From: Mesorhizobium sp. AR07
GTDB taxonomy: Bacteria; Pseudomonadota; Alphaproteobacteria; Rhizobiales; Rhizobiaceae
Reading direction: 5' to 3'
NCBI RefSeq assembly: GCF_024746815.1
Contig: NZ_CP080525.1
Coordinates: 868,001 to 932,000 of the forward strand
Length of the DNA stretch: 64,000 nt
Part shown: piece by piece, positions 24,788 to 32,051 of the stretch
Layout: the number at the start of each line of letters is the position of its first letter
Numbering within the stretch: position 1 is the first letter of the stretch
The notes under the pieces: model-generated
Seen by the model: the letters and a program-made list of their open reading frames with translations, nothing else
Told to the model about the DNA's origin: nothing
Databases searched by the model: none
Position numbers and translations under genes: made by a program

Positions 24788-25492
24788 ATGAGCCGGCTGT
24801 TCTGGGTACTGATTGGCGTGATCGGGGTGGGAGTGGTCCTGCTCATGCTCAACGATTCCGCCGGCAGCACGCTCGGCGTCGAGAATTACGATTTCAGCCG
24901 GCTGATCTGGCTTGGCGCCTTCGGCGCCCTGATCGGCGCCGGCCTGCTTCGCTCGGGCCGGCCGCTGGGTGCCATGGCCCGCAACCTCGGCGCCTGGGCG
25001 GCCATCGTGCTGGTGCTGATCGCCGGCTACCAGTATCGTTACGAATTGCAGGATATCGCCAGCCGGGTGACCGCGGGCCTTGTTCCTGGCAGCCCGCTGG
25101 CGCTGGGCGTCGAGGACGGTCACGCCACGGTGACGCTCGACAAGGCGGACAATGGCCATTTCGAAGCCCGCATCCTGGTCAACGGCAACCCGGTGCGGGC
25201 CGTGGTCGACACCGGCGCGACCAGCACCGTGCTGACGTCCGAGGACGCGCAAGCCGCCGGCTTCAATCCAGCCGCGCTCAACTACACCATACCGGTTTCA
25301 ACCGCCAACGGCATGGCGCGCGCCGCGGCCGTGAGGACCGATCAACTGGCGATCGGCGGCATCGTGCGCAAGGACATGTCGGTGATGGTCGCAGCACCCG
25401 GCATGCTCAGCCAGAGCCTGCTCGGCATGAATTTCATCGGCTCGCTGTCGGGCTTCGACGTGCGCGGCGACCGCATGATCCTCAGGGACTGA
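24788..25492 (+). CDS. TIGR02281-type clan AA aspartic protease, membrane-anchored, 234 aa
   Basis: Three hydrophobic segments lie at about 4-22, 36-54 and 66-80. The C-terminal half carries a retroviral-type aspartic protease domain with the active-site motif VVDTGATSTVLT at about 140-151. Gly-rich flap-like strands (VRKDMSVMVAA, LLGMNFIGSL) follow. One motif per chain implies a dimeric enzyme. ATG 24788 was preferred over GTG 24782 because GAGG sits just upstream. The substrate is unknown; orthologues are common in Rhizobiales next to DUF1289 genes. Confidence 0.88.
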   Translation: MSRLFWVLIGVIGVGVVLLMLNDSAGSTLGVENYDFSRLIWLGAFGALIGAGLLRSGRPLGAMARNLGAWAAIVLVLIAGYQYRYELQDIASRVTAGLVPGSPLALGVEDGHATVTLDKADNGHFEARILVNGNPVRAVVDTGATSTVLTSEDAQAAGFNPAALNYTIPVSTANGMARAAAVRTDQLAIGGIVRKDMSVMVAAPGMLSQSLLGMNFIGSLSGFDVRGDRMILRD

Positions 25493-25499
25493 AGCTAGA

Positions 25500-26498
25500 T
25501 CAGGCCGCTTCGGCGGCTGTTCCACCAAATTCGACGGCCGCGAAAGCCGTCTTCAGCACGTCCGGTCCGGCGCCAGGCCGGGTCGCCTCGGTGGACAGGA
25601 TCTGGCGGTAGCGGCGCGCGCCAGGCAAGCCATGGAACAGCCCGACCATATGGCGGGTGACATGACCAAGCCTCCCGCCCTGCTCGATATGGCGTGCCGC
25701 GTACCCGGCCATGGCGTCGATCAGCGCGGTGAAATCGAACGCTTCCGACCTGGCGCCATGGAAGGCGGCGTCAACGCCGGCCAGAATGCCTGGTGTGTGG
25801 TAGGCGGCGCGGCCAAGCATGGCGCCGTCGACGTGATCGAGATGCGCGCGCGCCTCTTCGATCGATTGAATACCGCCATTGATACCGATGAATTCGTTCT
25901 GTTTTCTGGCCTTCAGCCGATAGACGCGGCCATAGTCGAGTGGCGGGATGTCGCGGTTTTCCTTGGGGCTCAGCCCTTCCAGCCATGCCTTGCGCGCATG
26001 CACCCACAGCGCGTCGGCACCGGCATCGAAAACACCGTCCGCCACCGCATCGAGCGCCGGCTCTGGATCCTGCTCGTCGACGCCGATGCGGCATTTGACG
26101 GTGACGGGAATTTTCACCGCCGCTTTCATCGCCGCGACGCAGCCGGCGACGAGATCAGGCACTTTCATCAGGCAGGCGCCAAAGGTGCCCGACTGGACGC
26201 GGTCGGACGGACAGCCGACATTGAGGTTGATCTCGTCATAGCCAAAGGCCTCGCCGATCCGCGCCGCCTCGGCCAACTTGCGAGGATCGGAGCCACCAAG
26301 CTGCAGGGCGACCGGATGCTCGGCCTGATCGAAGCCGAGCAGCCTTTCGCGTGCGCCATGAATGACCGCGTCGGCCACCACCATCTCGGTGTAGAGCAGC
26401 GCACGGCTCGTCAGCTGGCGATGGAAGAACAGGCAATGCCGGTCCGTCCAGTCCATCATGGGCGCCACGGCCACTCTATGATCTTGATTTTTCAGCAT
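25500..26498 (-). CDS. dusA: tRNA-dihydrouridine(20/20a) synthase DusA
   Basis: FMN-dependent reduction of U20/U20a in tRNA. The N-terminus VAPMMDWTDRHCLFF is diagnostic of DusA. The catalytic Cys is in NVGCPSDRVQSGTFGACLM (about 92-110; also the phosphate-binding loop). INGGIQS and MLGRAAYHTPGIL are FMN-binding blocks. Full length (332 aa). The 5' end of dusA is a documented attachment site for a family of tyrosine recombinases, and a decayed recombinase starts about 100 bp beyond the dusA start here. Confidence 0.96.
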   Translation of the reverse strand: MLKNQDHRVAVAPMMDWTDRHCLFFHRQLTSRALLYTEMVVADAVIHGARERLLGFDQAEHPVALQLGGSDPRKLAEAARIGEAFGYDEINLNVGCPSDRVQSGTFGACLMKVPDLVAGCVAAMKAAVKIPVTVKCRIGVDEQDPEPALDAVADGVFDAGADALWVHARKAWLEGLSPKENRDIPPLDYGRVYRLKARKQNEFIGINGGIQSIEEARAHLDHVDGAMLGRAAYHTPGILAGVDAAFHGARSEAFDFTALIDAMAGYAARHIEQGGRLGHVTRHMVGLFHGLPGARRYRQILSTEATRPGAGPDVLKTAFAAVEFGGTAAEAA

Positions 26499-26594
26499 TT
26501 TTTCTTTAACATCAAATCGTTAGAACCTGCCGAGTGCACACGAATTTACGCCAGAATACGACCCTTTTCGCCACATTTCGATCTCTCAGTGCAC

Positions 26595-27059
26595 ATGGAG
26601 CGCACACGAAAAATGGCCACCTACACAAAGCTCTCCAGGTCCGTCGCAGAGGTCGCTATGTCAGCGTTCCTGCGCCGAGACGACGCACGGCACAGGGCGA
26701 CCGAAACCGAGCGCCAAGTCGATCGGGGTGAGACGCCAACTAAGTCCCGTATAGCGCGCCTAAAAACTTTCGGCGAACTCATCGACCTTCATATCGACGA
26801 CATGTGCGATGTAGGCAAGTCCCCTCGCCGCTCCAAGGCCGCAGCCCTCGATATGCTCCAAAGACATCTGGGGAAGTGCAGCATCGCGGCTCTCGATCGC
26901 GAACGGCTCATTCGTTTTGGTCGCGACCGGGCCGCCCAAGGTGCCGGACCGATGACTCTCGGCATCGACATCGGCTTTGTAAAACTTATCCTGTCTCATG
27001 CTGCCGCCGTTCACGGTCTACCTGTCAAGGTCGATTTGGCAGAGGTGTATTCGCGCTGA
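26595..27059 (+). pseudogene. Truncated, frameshifted tyrosine recombinase (dusA-site integrase remnant)
   Basis: The frame encodes a recombinase N-terminal half: an arm-type start (MATYTKL at 26613), then FLRRDDARHRATETERQVDRG and a core-binding domain (KTFGELIDLHIDDM, LDRERLIRFGRDRAAQGAGP). It stops at 27057-27059. The catalytic domain with the R...HxxR...Y residues is absent. Part of the arm domain (LQVRRRGRYVS, about 26627-26660) is in another frame, so at least one frameshift is present. Its place just outside the 5' end of dusA fits a dusA-type integrase left from an old island. Not functional as it stands. Confidence 0.75.
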
Positions 27060-27118
27060 GGAAGACCTAACACTTGATCGAATGGCGGAGCCAAATCGGG
27101 ATCATTGGTCCAGTGGCA

Positions 27119-28075
27119 TCAATAGGTTACGGTGACGATAATGGTGTCGCTGTACACGCCAGGCGAGGGCGTAGTCTGGGGCGGCACGCGACCATAGACG
27201 GTAACGTTCTGTGCCGCTCCGCTGCCTGTGCCTGATACCGTGCTGCCCGGCGTCGAGGGATCGCCCCAAGGTTGGGTTCGGTTGGTGTCCTTGTATAATC
27301 CGTAGGTAACTGACTCGCCGCCCAGCGTCATGAGCCGGCCCGTTGGGCCTGTACCTGTGAGCCCATTGCTCAAAGCCACGGTATAGGCATTCCCCGGTGT
27401 GCATGTGATCGAAACCGTGCCGGTCGCGTCAACATTGGCGCTCAGGACGCCTTGGGGGCCAAAGTCGATATTCTGGGTCGCAACCAAACAATTCGCCGGA
27501 ACAGTGGCCGTGACGTTGAAGCTCGGCCGCGCGATGGTGCCCACGCCGGTGTTGCAAGTACTTCCGCTGGAGTACTGATAGCGGAACTCGACATCGCTAC
27601 CAGAAAATGCCGACAGGTAGCTGCCTGGCGGCGCTGTGGCCTGACTGCCGAGGACGGCACCATAGACTGTTGCACTTCCAGAGCCGGAACCTAGCACGCC
27701 CAGTGTCAGAGCAATTGCAGGAGCCCGAGCCGGGAATGCCCACGCATAGGAACCCCAGACGACGGATCGCGCCGCGTCCGAAAAAAGCTGGTAGTTGAGA
27801 CTATTTGCACCGCTCAGCATCTGTCGGGCAGCGGCCGTCGCGCCGCCAGTCCCATTGCCGATATTGGGGCAGATCAGGATGCGCTGAAGCAATATGCCGG
27901 TGCAATTGTAGCTTACCGTCGCAGTTGAGTTCGCCTGGGCTCCGGACAGCGTGTCGACGTTCCCGAAACTCAACGCGGAAACTCCGAAGCTACAACTTTG
28001 GCCCCAGCCCAGCGTCGGCCAGAGCGACATCAACACCAGCGGGAGAAGTCGAAGCGTCTTCCAGGAAGGCATCAT
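27119..28075 (-). CDS. Spore coat U (SCPU) domain protein, Csu pilus tip (CsuE)-like, 318 aa
   Basis: Signal peptide at the start (LRLLPLVLMSLWPTLGWGQ). Two tandem SCPU/CsuAB-like beta domains follow: the first starts SCSFGVSALSFGNVD, the second CLVATQNIDFGPQG, and each ends with the family's Y/V-rich strand (YGAVLGSQ; YGRVPPQTTPSPG...IVTVTY). A two-domain SCPU protein after an usher is the layout of CsuE, the tip subunit of Csu archaic chaperone-usher pili. It overlaps the usher fragment by ATGA, confirming the operon order. The other csu genes are missing, so it is probably an orphan. Confidence 0.8.
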   Translation of the reverse strand: MMPSWKTLRLLPLVLMSLWPTLGWGQSCSFGVSALSFGNVDTLSGAQANSTATVSYNCTGILLQRILICPNIGNGTGGATAAARQMLSGANSLNYQLFSDAARSVVWGSYAWAFPARAPAIALTLGVLGSGSGSATVYGAVLGSQATAPPGSYLSAFSGSDVEFRYQYSSGSTCNTGVGTIARPSFNVTATVPANCLVATQNIDFGPQGVLSANVDATGTVSITCTPGNAYTVALSNGLTGTGPTGRLMTLGGESVTYGLYKDTNRTQPWGDPSTPGSTVSGTGSGAAQNVTVYGRVPPQTTPSPGVYSDTIIVTVTY

Positions 28076-28824
28076 TGGCACACCACGTTTCCGATCTGAA
28101 CCTGTTGGCCGGGAGCTGGATCATAGGCAAACTGGGCCGCGCACGTGCTCCCGTCGGCGCGTTCGATCACAATGGCATTTTGCCGTTCAAGGCCATGAAT
28201 ATAGGCCTCGCCGTCATAGCCAACGACAAAGGTCTCAAGACTGTTCTCCAGCCTGCCACTCACCCCAGCTTCAAGCGGGGCACCCCCTTTATCGATGAAC
28301 GAAACCAGTGCTGCCTTGGGCTTGTTCGACACTCCGAACCGAATCACGACGCCGCTGCGGTCGGCTGGGACCACAATGTCTTTGGTAGACGGTACATCGG
28401 CATCGACGGGCAGGTTGCTCGGATCGATCGAGACGGTGTTCGGTTCGTAGGACTTTAGCCCTGGTATGAGGATGAGGCCTCGGCTGTTGGTCCTACCGAT
28501 TGGCCGGTTCTGGTACTGCACCGCTACCCCGGGGACGCCAGCGTCAACGACCGCAAAGGCGTCATCGATGCGATTGGTGGCAAACACGCTGCCTCCGGCC
28601 AGAGCGATCGCGCCGTCCACCTCCGCCGTTGCTCGAAAGTCATTACCGTACTGCTGGACGCCGGCTTCGACGCGGGCGACCGGCGCACGGTAGCTGACGT
28701 CGGCCGAACGGTTCGGCGTGTTCCCCTCGGATGTTGATAGCCGCCAGCCGACGCTGCCGTCTTCCGGACGTTCTGACTTGCTTACATCGGCGACGACATT
28801 GGTGGCGGGGTCCACTTTGGCCAC
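28072..28824 (-). pseudogene. C-terminal fragment of a Csu-type fimbrial usher (CsuD-like)
   Basis: About 250 residues of an outer-membrane usher C-terminus. It contains AEVDGAIALAGGSVFATNRI, NRPIGRTNSRGLILIPGLKS, YEPNTVSIDPSNLPVDADVP, VPADRSGVVIRF and FVVGYDGEAYIHGL, all blocks of the last beta strands and C-terminal domains of FimD/CsuD ushers. The N-terminal plug, most of the barrel and the signal peptide are missing. Upstream of about 28800-28824 the reading frame runs into DNA that encodes an L,D-transpeptidase in a different frame. This is a deletion junction. Cannot make a functional usher. Confidence 0.8.
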
Positions 28825-29216
28825 TTGCGCTTGTACTGGATTTTCGCGCGCCCACCCCAGGCGAAGCCATCGCGTCCGATACCGACTCCATACCGGATGG
28901 CGCGACCGTTTTCTTGGACGAGGTAAAGAAAGCGCTTTGGGGTATCGACGACGATCGTCCCCGGCTTCTCGCCGGTTGGATCTTTCACAGCCTGCCGATA
29001 ATACTTGGGATCGATCAAATCGATCCGTGCCGCTGGCACGGGAAACTTTTCGCCGGGGATGGCGGCGTACATCATTGCAGGGTCCGGCATCGCTGGTCGT
29101 GTGTCGGCGACAAACGCGGCCGGCGGTGTCGTCGTGCATCCTGCCACAGCGGCAGCTGCCAGCCCGGTGGCGCCAAACAGAAACTGCCTGCGCCCCATCA
29201 AGAGTTGGGTTTTCAT
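28800..29216 (-). pseudogene. N-terminal half of an L,D-transpeptidase (Tat/lipoprotein type), truncated
   Basis: The N-terminus has a twin-arginine-like signal with a lipobox-like end (GRRQFLFGATGLAAAAVAGC). The YkuD domain then begins: PGTIVVDTPKRFLYLVQENG, AIRYGVGIGRDGFAWGG and YKRKWPKWTPPP, closely matching ErfK/YbiS-family N-terminal halves. After WTPPP the similarity stops, and the catalytic SxGC region is lost to the junction with the usher fragment. The open frame continues only a few residues. An intact paralogue is at 46767-47897. Confidence 0.8.
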
Positions 29217-29310
29217 AGTTCAACCTTTCGAACAGCCTCGAGGGCGCTCGCAATGTTCATTGAAAGAGGGTTTGGCGCGGTACCAATATTCGTAGGGGCG
29301 CCTTTGAAAG

Positions 29311-29661
29311 TCAGATCGCGGGAAGAAGTCTCGGCGGCCTAAGCTGTGCTTCGGCAGGAATGGCCTTCATCGGGGCCGGCCTGAAGTAAGGCCGCGACGA
29401 TGCGATCGCGACAGGCAATCCGATCTGTGGCGCGCCGGACAAGCTGAGTTGCGGAAAACATGGCACCGAGGCTGTTTTGACCGTGTTGAAACACGGCCTG
29501 AAAGACGACCGCTCAACCGTGTTGGAAGGGCTCCCGACTGTCACCTCAACACGTCCCAGCGGGGCGTCAAGGGAGGATGCCAAAGCCATGGCAGGCCAAA
29601 TCCCAGCCGCCGTGGAAACGACGCAAAAAATCATCGCCAGAAATGTGGTCCGAACACGCAT
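29311..29661 (-). CDS. Possible secreted hypothetical protein, 116 aa
   Basis: Frame with a signal-peptide-like start (TTFLAMIFCVVSTAAGIWPAMALA) followed by a Pro-, Ser- and Arg-rich tail without recognisable domain. There is no good ribosome site. It lies in the otherwise featureless stretch 29217-29873 of the decayed region. It could be a remnant or chance frame. Confidence 0.3.
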   Translation of the reverse strand: MRVRTTFLAMIFCVVSTAAGIWPAMALASSLDAPLGRVEVTVGSPSNTVERSSFRPCFNTVKTASVPCFPQLSLSGAPQIGLPVAIASSRPYFRPAPMKAIPAEAQLRPPRLLPAI

Positions 29662-29873
29662 CGCGGACGTTATATACGATCAACCATATGATGAACCATG
29701 GGATTATCGCGCTGACGCAATCGTGATTGCTGACGCAATCGCGATCTCTGCTCACTGGCCCGTTCACCCGATCGAGCAGCAGCAGCAGGAAGATATCACT
29801 GCCAGCCCATCACTCTTTAGCTCGCGCCAATGCTCCTGGAAGCCTCGAAGAATGACTTACCGTCCGACACGGT

Positions 29874-29975
29874 TCAGCCAAGGACGAAGCCGGCCAAAAG
29901 GACCGCAAGAACAAGCGAGAGGGGTACCGCAAGAAGCCAGCGAGCCTCCAGAATGCTGTTGTGCTGATTATCCAC
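29874..29975 (-). CDS. Very short single-TM protein, 33 aa
   Basis: GTG start at 29975, TGA at 29874-29876. The N-terminal part is polar (MDNQHNSILEAR), followed by one clean hydrophobic helix (WLLAVPLSLVLAVLLAGFVL) and a terminal Gly. It begins 9 bp after the stop of the 28-aa gene on the same strand and probably shares its transcript, giving two tiny membrane proteins in tandem. Start assignment is tentative because no clear ribosome site was seen; translation could be coupled. Function unknown. Confidence 0.5.
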   Translation of the reverse strand: MDNQHNSILEARWLLAVPLSLVLAVLLAGFVLG

Positions 29976-29984
29976 GACGGGACC

Positions 29985-30071
29985 CTAGTACCAGCGTCCA
30001 CGACCGTAAAAACCGCCACCGCCCAGCACAATAACAATAAGAACTATGACCAGAATTGTGGTGATATCCAT
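29985..30071 (-). CDS. Very short membrane protein, 28 aa, with stress-type promoter
   Basis: ATG at 30071 is preceded by an excellent ribosome site (AGGAGG, 6 bp away). The product is a single hydrophobic helix (MDITTILVIVLIVIVLGGGG) with a short basic-aromatic tail (FYGRGRWY). I recall similar tiny proteins in other Rhizobiales, loosely like DUF3309, but could not check. A GGAAC-N17-CGTT promoter at 30161-30186 points to sigma-EcfG control. The membrane role is unknown. Confidence 0.7.
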   Translation of the reverse strand: MDITTILVIVLIVIVLGGGGFYGRGRWY

Positions 30072-30160
30072 ATGCACCTCCTGAGCGCGCCGGCCGGGTT
30101 CGCCGTTCGCCGCTCTTGCCCCTGTGGGGCATCGATTGTTCCTGTCACTTGACATCCACC

Positions 30161-30186
30161 AACGTTCCGCACGGCATCCTTGTTCC
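30161..30186 (-). promoter_or_regulatory. Sigma-EcfG-type promoter for the tandem micro-genes
   Basis: On the minus strand GGAAC (30186-30182) is followed after 17 bases by CGTT (30164-30161), an exact match to the general stress sigma factor consensus GGAAC-N16/17-CGTT. It lies 90 bp before the 28-aa gene start. Confidence 0.7.
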
Positions 30187-30522
30187 AATGGACCTATCAG
30201 GCATGACCAGCCCAACGGAACCGCTGGCCTCGCACCCCTGCTGGAAAGGTTTCAGAAACCATGTCCGGGTTCACCAGGGAACCAACTGGCCTGACGATTT
30301 CTTTAGCTGCATGAAAAAACCTGACACGCTCGGTACGGAAGATCACGACCACACCGGTTCGGTCCGTACGCCGCCCGAATTGCCATCCCAACATCAAGAT
30401 GCTGAAGGAGATTTCGGCGGTCGATTTGGCTATGGGCATCCCGCTCACAAGCCGGATCCTTTTGCCACATATACGTTTTCGGCCGGGGCTGTTCGTCCTC
30501 TGCCGGTCGACAACAAGAAAAG
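30187..30522. other. 336-bp spacer with no supported gene
   Basis: Lies between the EcfG-type promoter of the micro-genes and the first DUF3606-like gene. A plus-strand frame (30116-30532) spans it, but it has no ribosome site and no domain character. GGAAC occurs at 30218 and 30278 on the plus strand, but without a -10 CGTT at the right distance. Nothing else recognised. Confidence 0.4.
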
Positions 30523-30738
30523 ATGGCGCTAACCGCTGTGCAAAAGCCCTATGAAACAGCCTATTTTGCCAGAAAGCACGGGATCACACAGGCCCAGGCA
30601 CGGCGGATCACCAAGGACTTCGGCCCTTTACGTGTCAGGTGCGACATTGCCGCCCAGAATCTGAACTTGGCCCTGACAGGCTCATCGCCCTTGCATGAGC
30701 GTCGGCCAGCATCTGTGTCTTCGACACCGAAGAAATAA
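30523..30738 (+). CDS. Small DUF3606-like protein, 71 aa
   Basis: The core KPYETAYFARKHGITQAQARRI with TKDFGPLRVRCDIAAQNL resembles the DUF3606 pattern (YE...FGV/T...A...GPS...A). The last 20 residues (SSPLHERRPASVSSTPKK) are unlike the family and may be frame run-on. A purine-rich AAGAAAAG precedes the ATG. It is convergent to a related gene at 30788-30982; the two share YxxxYFxxKxGxTxxxAxxIxxxxGPxRxxCDxAA. Function unknown; DUF3606 genes are frequent in Rhizobiales. Confidence 0.5.
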   Translation: MALTAVQKPYETAYFARKHGITQAQARRITKDFGPLRVRCDIAAQNLNLALTGSSPLHERRPASVSSTPKK

Positions 30739-30787
30739 CTGATTTCTGGACGCACACGGCCAAAGCCGATGCATTGGTCTGGCACAA

Positions 30788-30982
30788 TCAACGAATCCAC
30801 TTCCTGAACCTCGCGGCTTTATTCCGCACGAATGCAGCAGCTGCCGCATCACACGTCCTTCGCGATGGTCCATTCGCGGCGATGATGAACTTGGCGTCTC
30901 TCAGCGTGAGACCGTACTTCTTTGAAAAGTAGATTGCTCCATAAGGCTCGTCTTGGGGTATGTCCCCGTTCGTGTGGGCCAT
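30788..30982 (-). CDS. Small DUF3606-like protein, 64 aa, paralogue of 30523-30738
   Basis: Reads DEPYGAIYFSKKYGLTLRDA then KFIIAANGPSRRTCDAAAAAF, matching the DUF3606-like pattern and its convergent neighbour. ATG 30982 is preceded by GAGG. The longer frame to 31276 overlaps the hydrolase gene on the other strand and is not used. An EcfG-type promoter (GGAAC-N17-GGTT) lies 68 bp upstream. Probably a small stress-induced soluble protein (inference). Confidence 0.6.
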   Translation of the reverse strand: MAHTNGDIPQDEPYGAIYFSKKYGLTLRDAKFIIAANGPSRRTCDAAAAAFVRNKAARFRKWIR

Positions 30983-31049
30983 TTGTGCCTCGCATGACGA
31001 ATAGTCCGGTTCGACTTCGGCCTCTTCCGCGCGCCCGGTCTGGTACATC

Positions 31050-31075
31050 AACCTTCGACGACAGGTGTAGGTTCC
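31050..31075 (-). promoter_or_regulatory. Sigma-EcfG-type promoter for the DUF3606-like gene
   Basis: Minus strand GGAAC (31075-31071), 17-base spacer, GGTT (31053-31050). One mismatch from the CGTT consensus. It is back-to-back with a plus-strand GGAAC at 31086. Confidence 0.5.
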
Positions 31076-31085
31076 GATCAGAGGT

Positions 31086-31110
31086 GGAACCTCCGACCGC
31101 AGCCAAGGTT
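31086..31110 (+). promoter_or_regulatory. Possible sigma-EcfG-type promoter facing the hydrolase gene
   Basis: GGAAC at 31086-31090, 16-base spacer, GGTT at 31107-31110. The start point would fall about 31117, almost on the hydrolase start codon, implying a leaderless or near-leaderless mRNA, which lowers confidence. Confidence 0.35.
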
Positions 31111-31120
31111 TAGCACCTTG

Positions 31121-31981
31121 ATGTTCGAAGGCTTTCGACTTGAGACAATCCAGCTGCCCGAGGCGACGCTTCGGGTCAGGCATGGCGGTACAGGACCACC
31201 GGTCCTGCTTCTGCACGGCCATCCTCGCACGCATGCCACCTGGCACCGTGTTGCGCCGCTTCTCGCCAAAAACCATACGGTGGTTTGTCCTGATCTCCGC
31301 GGTTTCGGGCAGTCATCGATCCCCGAGGACAGTCACGATCATGCGGGTTCATCCAAGCGCGCGAAAGCAAGGGACTGTATCGCGCTGATGCGCCATCTGG
31401 GCTTTGACCGCTTTGCCGTCGCCGGTCACGATCGCGGAAGCTATACCGCTTTCCGGATGGCAATGGATCATCCGACCGCAGCAACGCATCTCATCATTCT
31501 GGACGGCGTTCCCATCCTGGAAGCACTCGAGCGATGCGACGCCCGCTTCGCTACGGAGTGGTGGCACTGGTTCTTCTTTGCCCAGCCCAACAAGCCGGAA
31601 CAGGCGATCACGGTCAACCCCGAAGCGTGGTATGGCGGCTCAGCCGATCAGATGGGCGCGGAGGCGTTTGCGGACTACAAAGCGGCAATTCTCGACGCTC
31701 GTGTCATCCATGGCATGATCGAGGACTATCGGGCCGGCCTCTCACTTGACCATCTGCACGACGCAGATGACCGGAGGGCCGGCCGACGGGTCCAATGTCC
31801 CACCATGGTTCTATGGTCGATGCAAGATGATCTGGAACGGCTTTATGGCGATGTTCTCGGCGTATGGGGTCCGTGGACAACAAGCTTGCAGGGGAAAGGC
31901 ATCGCCTGTGGGCACCATATGGCTGAAGAGGCGCCAGAGGCGCTCGCGACGGAAATCCTGGCTTTCTTGCGTCCGATCTAG
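31121..31981 (+). CDS. Alpha/beta hydrolase, haloacetate dehalogenase-like, 286 aa
   Basis: HGHPRTHATWHRVAPLLAKN is the oxyanion region. DLRGFGQSS and the nucleophile elbow AGHDRGSYTAFRMAMDHP place Asp rather than Ser at the nucleophile position (GHDRG), as in fluoroacetate/haloacetate dehalogenases and epoxide hydrolases. TEWWHWFFFAQPNKPE matches the dehalogenase cap. A C-terminal GHHMAEEAPEAL supplies the catalytic His. Start ATG 31121 is preceded by an in-frame TTG at 31118. It lies close to stress-regulated genes. Dehalogenase activity is inferred; epoxide or ester hydrolysis is possible. Confidence 0.85.
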   Translation: MFEGFRLETIQLPEATLRVRHGGTGPPVLLLHGHPRTHATWHRVAPLLAKNHTVVCPDLRGFGQSSIPEDSHDHAGSSKRAKARDCIALMRHLGFDRFAVAGHDRGSYTAFRMAMDHPTAATHLIILDGVPILEALERCDARFATEWWHWFFFAQPNKPEQAITVNPEAWYGGSADQMGAEAFADYKAAILDARVIHGMIEDYRAGLSLDHLHDADDRRAGRRVQCPTMVLWSMQDDLERLYGDVLGVWGPWTTSLQGKGIACGHHMAEEAPEALATEILAFLRPI

Positions 31982-32051
31982 AGCCGACATTCGGGGCCGC
32001 CCGCCAGGTGCGATGATCAGCCGGCTAGACAAGAGAGTCTTATTCTCTCGA

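Noticed and set aside
25632-26590. Long plus-strand frame through dusA joined to the integrase fragment
   Set aside because: The first 320 codons are antisense to dusA. Only the part after 26595 has recombinase character.
29477-30034. 185-codon plus-strand frame opposite the micro-genes
   Set aside because: Arg/Pro/Gln-rich low-complexity product; the opposite strand carries a gene with an excellent ribosome site and promoter.
30116-30532. 138-codon plus-strand frame in the stress region
   Set aside because: Covers the EcfG promoter of the micro-genes, has no ribosome site and no domain character.
26420-31117. Search for attL/attR direct repeat of the dusA start
   Set aside because: No copy of the ATGGGCGCCACGG dusA start segment was seen further right; the right end of the putative island could not be fixed.
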